From: Chelatococcus sp.
GTDB taxonomy: Bacteria; Pseudomonadota; Alphaproteobacteria; Rhizobiales; Beijerinckiaceae
Length of the DNA: 12,767 nucleotides
Reading direction: 5' to 3'
Assembly: GCA_003248805.1 (NCBI GenBank)
Contig: QFQY01000089.1
Location: 1 to 12,767, forward strand
Shown piece by piece: positions 12,439 to 12,767 of the stretch (its first letter is position 1; the number at the start of each line of letters is the position of its first letter). Under the pieces are notes generated by a model. The model was given only the letters and a program-made list of their open reading frames with translations, searched no databases and had not been told where the DNA came from. The position numbers and the translations under genes are program-made.

Positions 12439-12767
12439 CCCTCCGCCTCCGCCGGCTTGCCGTCCTTCAGGACGTAATAGGTGTTGGGCTTGATGCCGTT
12501 CTGTCCGACGATGGAGCTGAACGTCGCTATGGGCTTGCCGTGATCGAGGCTGCCGAAGTCGTTGATGCGCTCGACGAGGTGGATCACGCCCTCATCGGAG
12601 GCCATCGCCTTGCAGCCGAGCCCGGCGGCAGTGGCCACACCCCATTTCCCGGTCGCGCTGGCCGCGCCCCGGTCCCCGGTCGCGCTGGCCGCGCCCCGGT
12701 CCCCGGTCGCGCTGGCCGCGCCCAGGTACCCGGTCGCGCTGGCCGCGCCCAGGTCCCCGGTCGCGCT
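12435..12767 (-). CDS. Phage nine-residue-repeat protein, 5' end beyond the window
   Basis: A frame open to the right edge of the window encodes at least 110 residues. Its visible N-terminal part is five copies of a nine-residue unit of the form SATGDRGAA (variants D-L, Y-L, D-R, D-R and a diverged K-W copy), then a non-repeat cap GCKAMASDEGVIHLVERI, and the tail IVGQNGIKPNTYYVLKDGKP. I recall similar TG-x-x-AA repeat proteins with the same IKPDTWYTLKDGK-like ending in phages (some annotated with DUF7666). The regular 9-residue spacing suggests a beta-solenoid or similar stacked structure. A short GTG-start reading from 12638 is possible but would drop the repeats. No conserved active-site motif is visible, so binding or structural roles are more likely than catalysis. 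Confidence 0.8.
   Translation of the reverse strand, partial: SATGDLGAASATGYLGAASATGDRGAASATGDRGAASATGKWGVATAAGLGCKAMASDEGVIHLVERINDFGSLDHGKPIATFSSIVGQNGIKPNTYYVLKDGKPAEAEG
12633..12767. repeat. 27-base tandem repeat inside the repeat-protein gene
   Basis: Four near-identical 27-base units (12660-12767) and one diverged unit (12633-12659) stand in phase with the - strand reading frame. On the coding strand the unit is AGCGCGACCGGGG then ACCTGGGCGCGGCC. Units differ only in one or two bases in the middle, so copies are either recently duplicated or kept alike. The array continues beyond the window. Confidence 0.9.

Noticed and set aside
12435..12638. Separate 67-residue gene starting at a GTG within the repeat region
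   Set aside because: The same frame is open to the window edge through in-phase repeats that belong to the protein, so the true start lies outside the window.
12633..12767. CRISPR-like array at the right edge
   Set aside because: The repeats are contiguous with no spacers, and stay in phase with a coding frame.

Overview
The window is uniformly GC-rich DNA with strongly GC-biased third codon positions. It fits an alphaproteobacterium, most likely a Hyphomicrobiales (Rhizobiales) genome of the Bosea/Methylobacterium kind. The clues are a rhizobial-type palindromic repeat at 114-161, a consensus-like CtrA site at 2509-2523 ahead of a chemoreceptor, and the style of the prophage genes. The genus is an inference.

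Left part, about 1-5369, is chromosomal and reads on the + strand. It holds a possible gene tail carrying the palindrome, an MFS permease, a small two-helix channel-like membrane protein overlapping a YciA-type acyl-CoA thioesterase gene, and a 332-base control region. A full-length methyl-accepting chemotaxis protein with a terminator-like hairpin follows, then a tRNA with a CAU anticodon that looks more like the minor isoleucine tRNA than elongator methionine.

Right part, about 5370-12767, is the start of an integrated element, most likely a prophage. All its genes lie on the - strand, pointing back at the tRNA. In transcription order (right to left) they are: a nine-residue-repeat protein cut by the window edge; two tiny one-helix membrane proteins that are easy to overlook; a small unknown; an HD phosphohydrolase; an unknown small protein with a clamp-binding-like QTDMF; a DUF2303 (YfdQ-type) protein; an acidic unknown; a complete DNA polymerase III beta clamp; a MazG-like/DUF550 nucleotide pyrophosphohydrolase; a CxxC protein; an unknown; a small basic protein ending in a clamp-binding-like QTLLDL tail; an excisionase-like HTH protein; and a tyrosine recombinase. 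Many neighbours overlap by 4-14 bases, so the set behaves like one polycistron with xis and int at its distal end. No structural phage genes are visible; the other end of the element lies outside the window.

Functionally, the element segment combines integration and excision with its own replication clamp and two nucleotide-pool enzymes. The most unusual ideas are the element-encoded clamp with two candidate small clamp partners, the MazG plus HD pair that recalls the nucleotide-pool genes of modified-base phages, and the 27-base repeat coding for a solenoid-like protein.
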